A DNA stretch of 33,371 nt from a bacterium (GTDB lineage Bacteria; Bacillota_I; Bacilli_A; Acholeplasmatales; JAEDCM01), in the NCBI GenBank assembly GCA_024694145.1, contig JAILKD010000078.1:1-33371 (forward strand), given 5' to 3'. A program made the position numbers and the translations under genes. The notes under the pieces were generated by a model. The model was not told the origin of the DNA, did not search any database, and saw only the letters and a list, made by a program, of their open reading frames with translations. Positions 33,109 to 33,371 of the stretch are shown here, piece by piece (positions within the stretch are counted from its first letter, which is position 1; each line of letters starts with the position of its first letter).

Positions 33109-33371
33109 CTTCTATCATTTCTTTATACAATTGTTTATCATTAATCATCATAATTGTATTTATTTTTTTACCACTATCTTTACTTGATGCGCCACAGTGG
33201 TATATCATTTCATTATTTGTATTATAGTCTATTACAATATATCTATCATGAAATCTATTGTTAGTGTTTTTAAAAACTATATTAATACCTGTATCTTTTA
33301 TAAAATCATTAATATAGTTAGATGTAATATTATTTTTAGCCTTGTTATCACTAAAAATAATTATTTCAATA
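33092..33371 (-). CDS. partial C-terminal domain, PLD-like (NRFHDRYIVID motif)
   Basis: The minus strand is open from the window edge to a TAA at 33092-33094, giving 92 residues without a start: IEIIIFSDNKAKNN ... NRFHDRYIVIDYN ... YHCGASSKDSGKKINTIMMI ... EEIKNG. The block FHDRYIVID plus YHxGASxKDxGKK is the C-terminal domain that I recall from ORF6N/RhuM-like and related accessory proteins, where it resembles one half of a phospholipase D-type fold (H-x-K-like motif altered to HDR). The N-terminal part and start lie beyond the window, so the domain partner is unknown. Confidence 0.72.
   Translation of the reverse strand, partial: IEIIIFSDNKAKNNITSNYINDFIKDTGINIVFKNTNNRFHDRYIVIDYNTNNEMIYHCGASSKDSGKKINTIMMINDKQLYKEMIEEIKNG

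Overview
The window is AT-rich, densely packed bacterial chromosome. TGG is the tryptophan codon and TGA works as a stop (tilS ends in TGA), so standard code 11 applies. Strong Shine-Dalgarno (SD) sequences, hairpin-plus-T-run terminators and the gene set (cdaA, rqcP, DUF1846, hslO, the tilS-hpt-ftsH cluster, diaminopimelate dehydrogenase) point to a low-GC Bacillota, plausibly a gut-associated Bacilli lineage of the RF39/Erysipelotrichia type. The exact taxon cannot be fixed from the sequence.

Layout. 1-3.2 kb: a minus-strand metal operon (ArsR sensor, free HMA domain, P1B-2 ATPase, transglutaminase-like protein), ending at the window edge in a 94-bp perfect inverted repeat with a 2-nt centre that looks like a fold-back artefact. 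3.2-10 kb, all minus strand: DUF2156 protein, yebC, rlmI, a cytoplasmic GH43 glycosidase, two tandem paralogous small membrane proteins, and ddh with a downstream ACT-domain protein. 10.1-15.8 kb: a membrane-anchored extracytoplasmic protein of about 1485 residues built from repeats of about 175 residues, then cdaA (c-di-AMP synthase) followed by an unlisted 59-residue membrane protein. 15.8-20.9 kb: hflX (+), an SMP-30-like protein, a two-gene ABC exporter and a dus gene (-). 20.9-21.8 kb: a toxin-antitoxin island with three operator-like repeats at 32-bp spacing, an HTH-MNT nucleotidyltransferase antitoxin, and a HEPN toxin gene split by an in-frame TAA. 21.8-33.4 kb: hslO (+), mscL and DUF1846 (-), a YD-repeat lipoprotein and maf (-), then tilS-hpt-ftsH-rqcP (+), a small membrane protein, lysS, and the C-terminal end of a PLD-like protein on the minus strand.

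How it fits together. Most genes are housekeeping: tRNA and rRNA modification (tilS, dus, rlmI), translation and ribosome rescue (yebC, hflX, rqcP, lysS), proteostasis (ftsH, hslO), purine salvage, cell-wall precursor synthesis (ddh) and turgor/c-di-AMP physiology (cdaA, mscL). hslO, dus, ftsH and lysS form one cluster in Bacillus; here they are scattered over about 13 kb, with the toxin-antitoxin island between dus and hslO. No tRNA, rRNA, CRISPR array, insertion sequence or riboswitch was recognised. No stretch over 300 bases lacks a gene once the 59-residue ORF, the broken HEPN gene and the 3'-terminal partial gene are included.

Best leads: the giant repeat protein; the MNT-HEPN module with a broken toxin and a 32-bp periodic operator array; the cdaA-linked small membrane protein; and a recurrent compact start signal (TGNTATAAT, 6-8 nt, GGTGA, 4-6 nt, start codon) that implies very short mRNA leaders.
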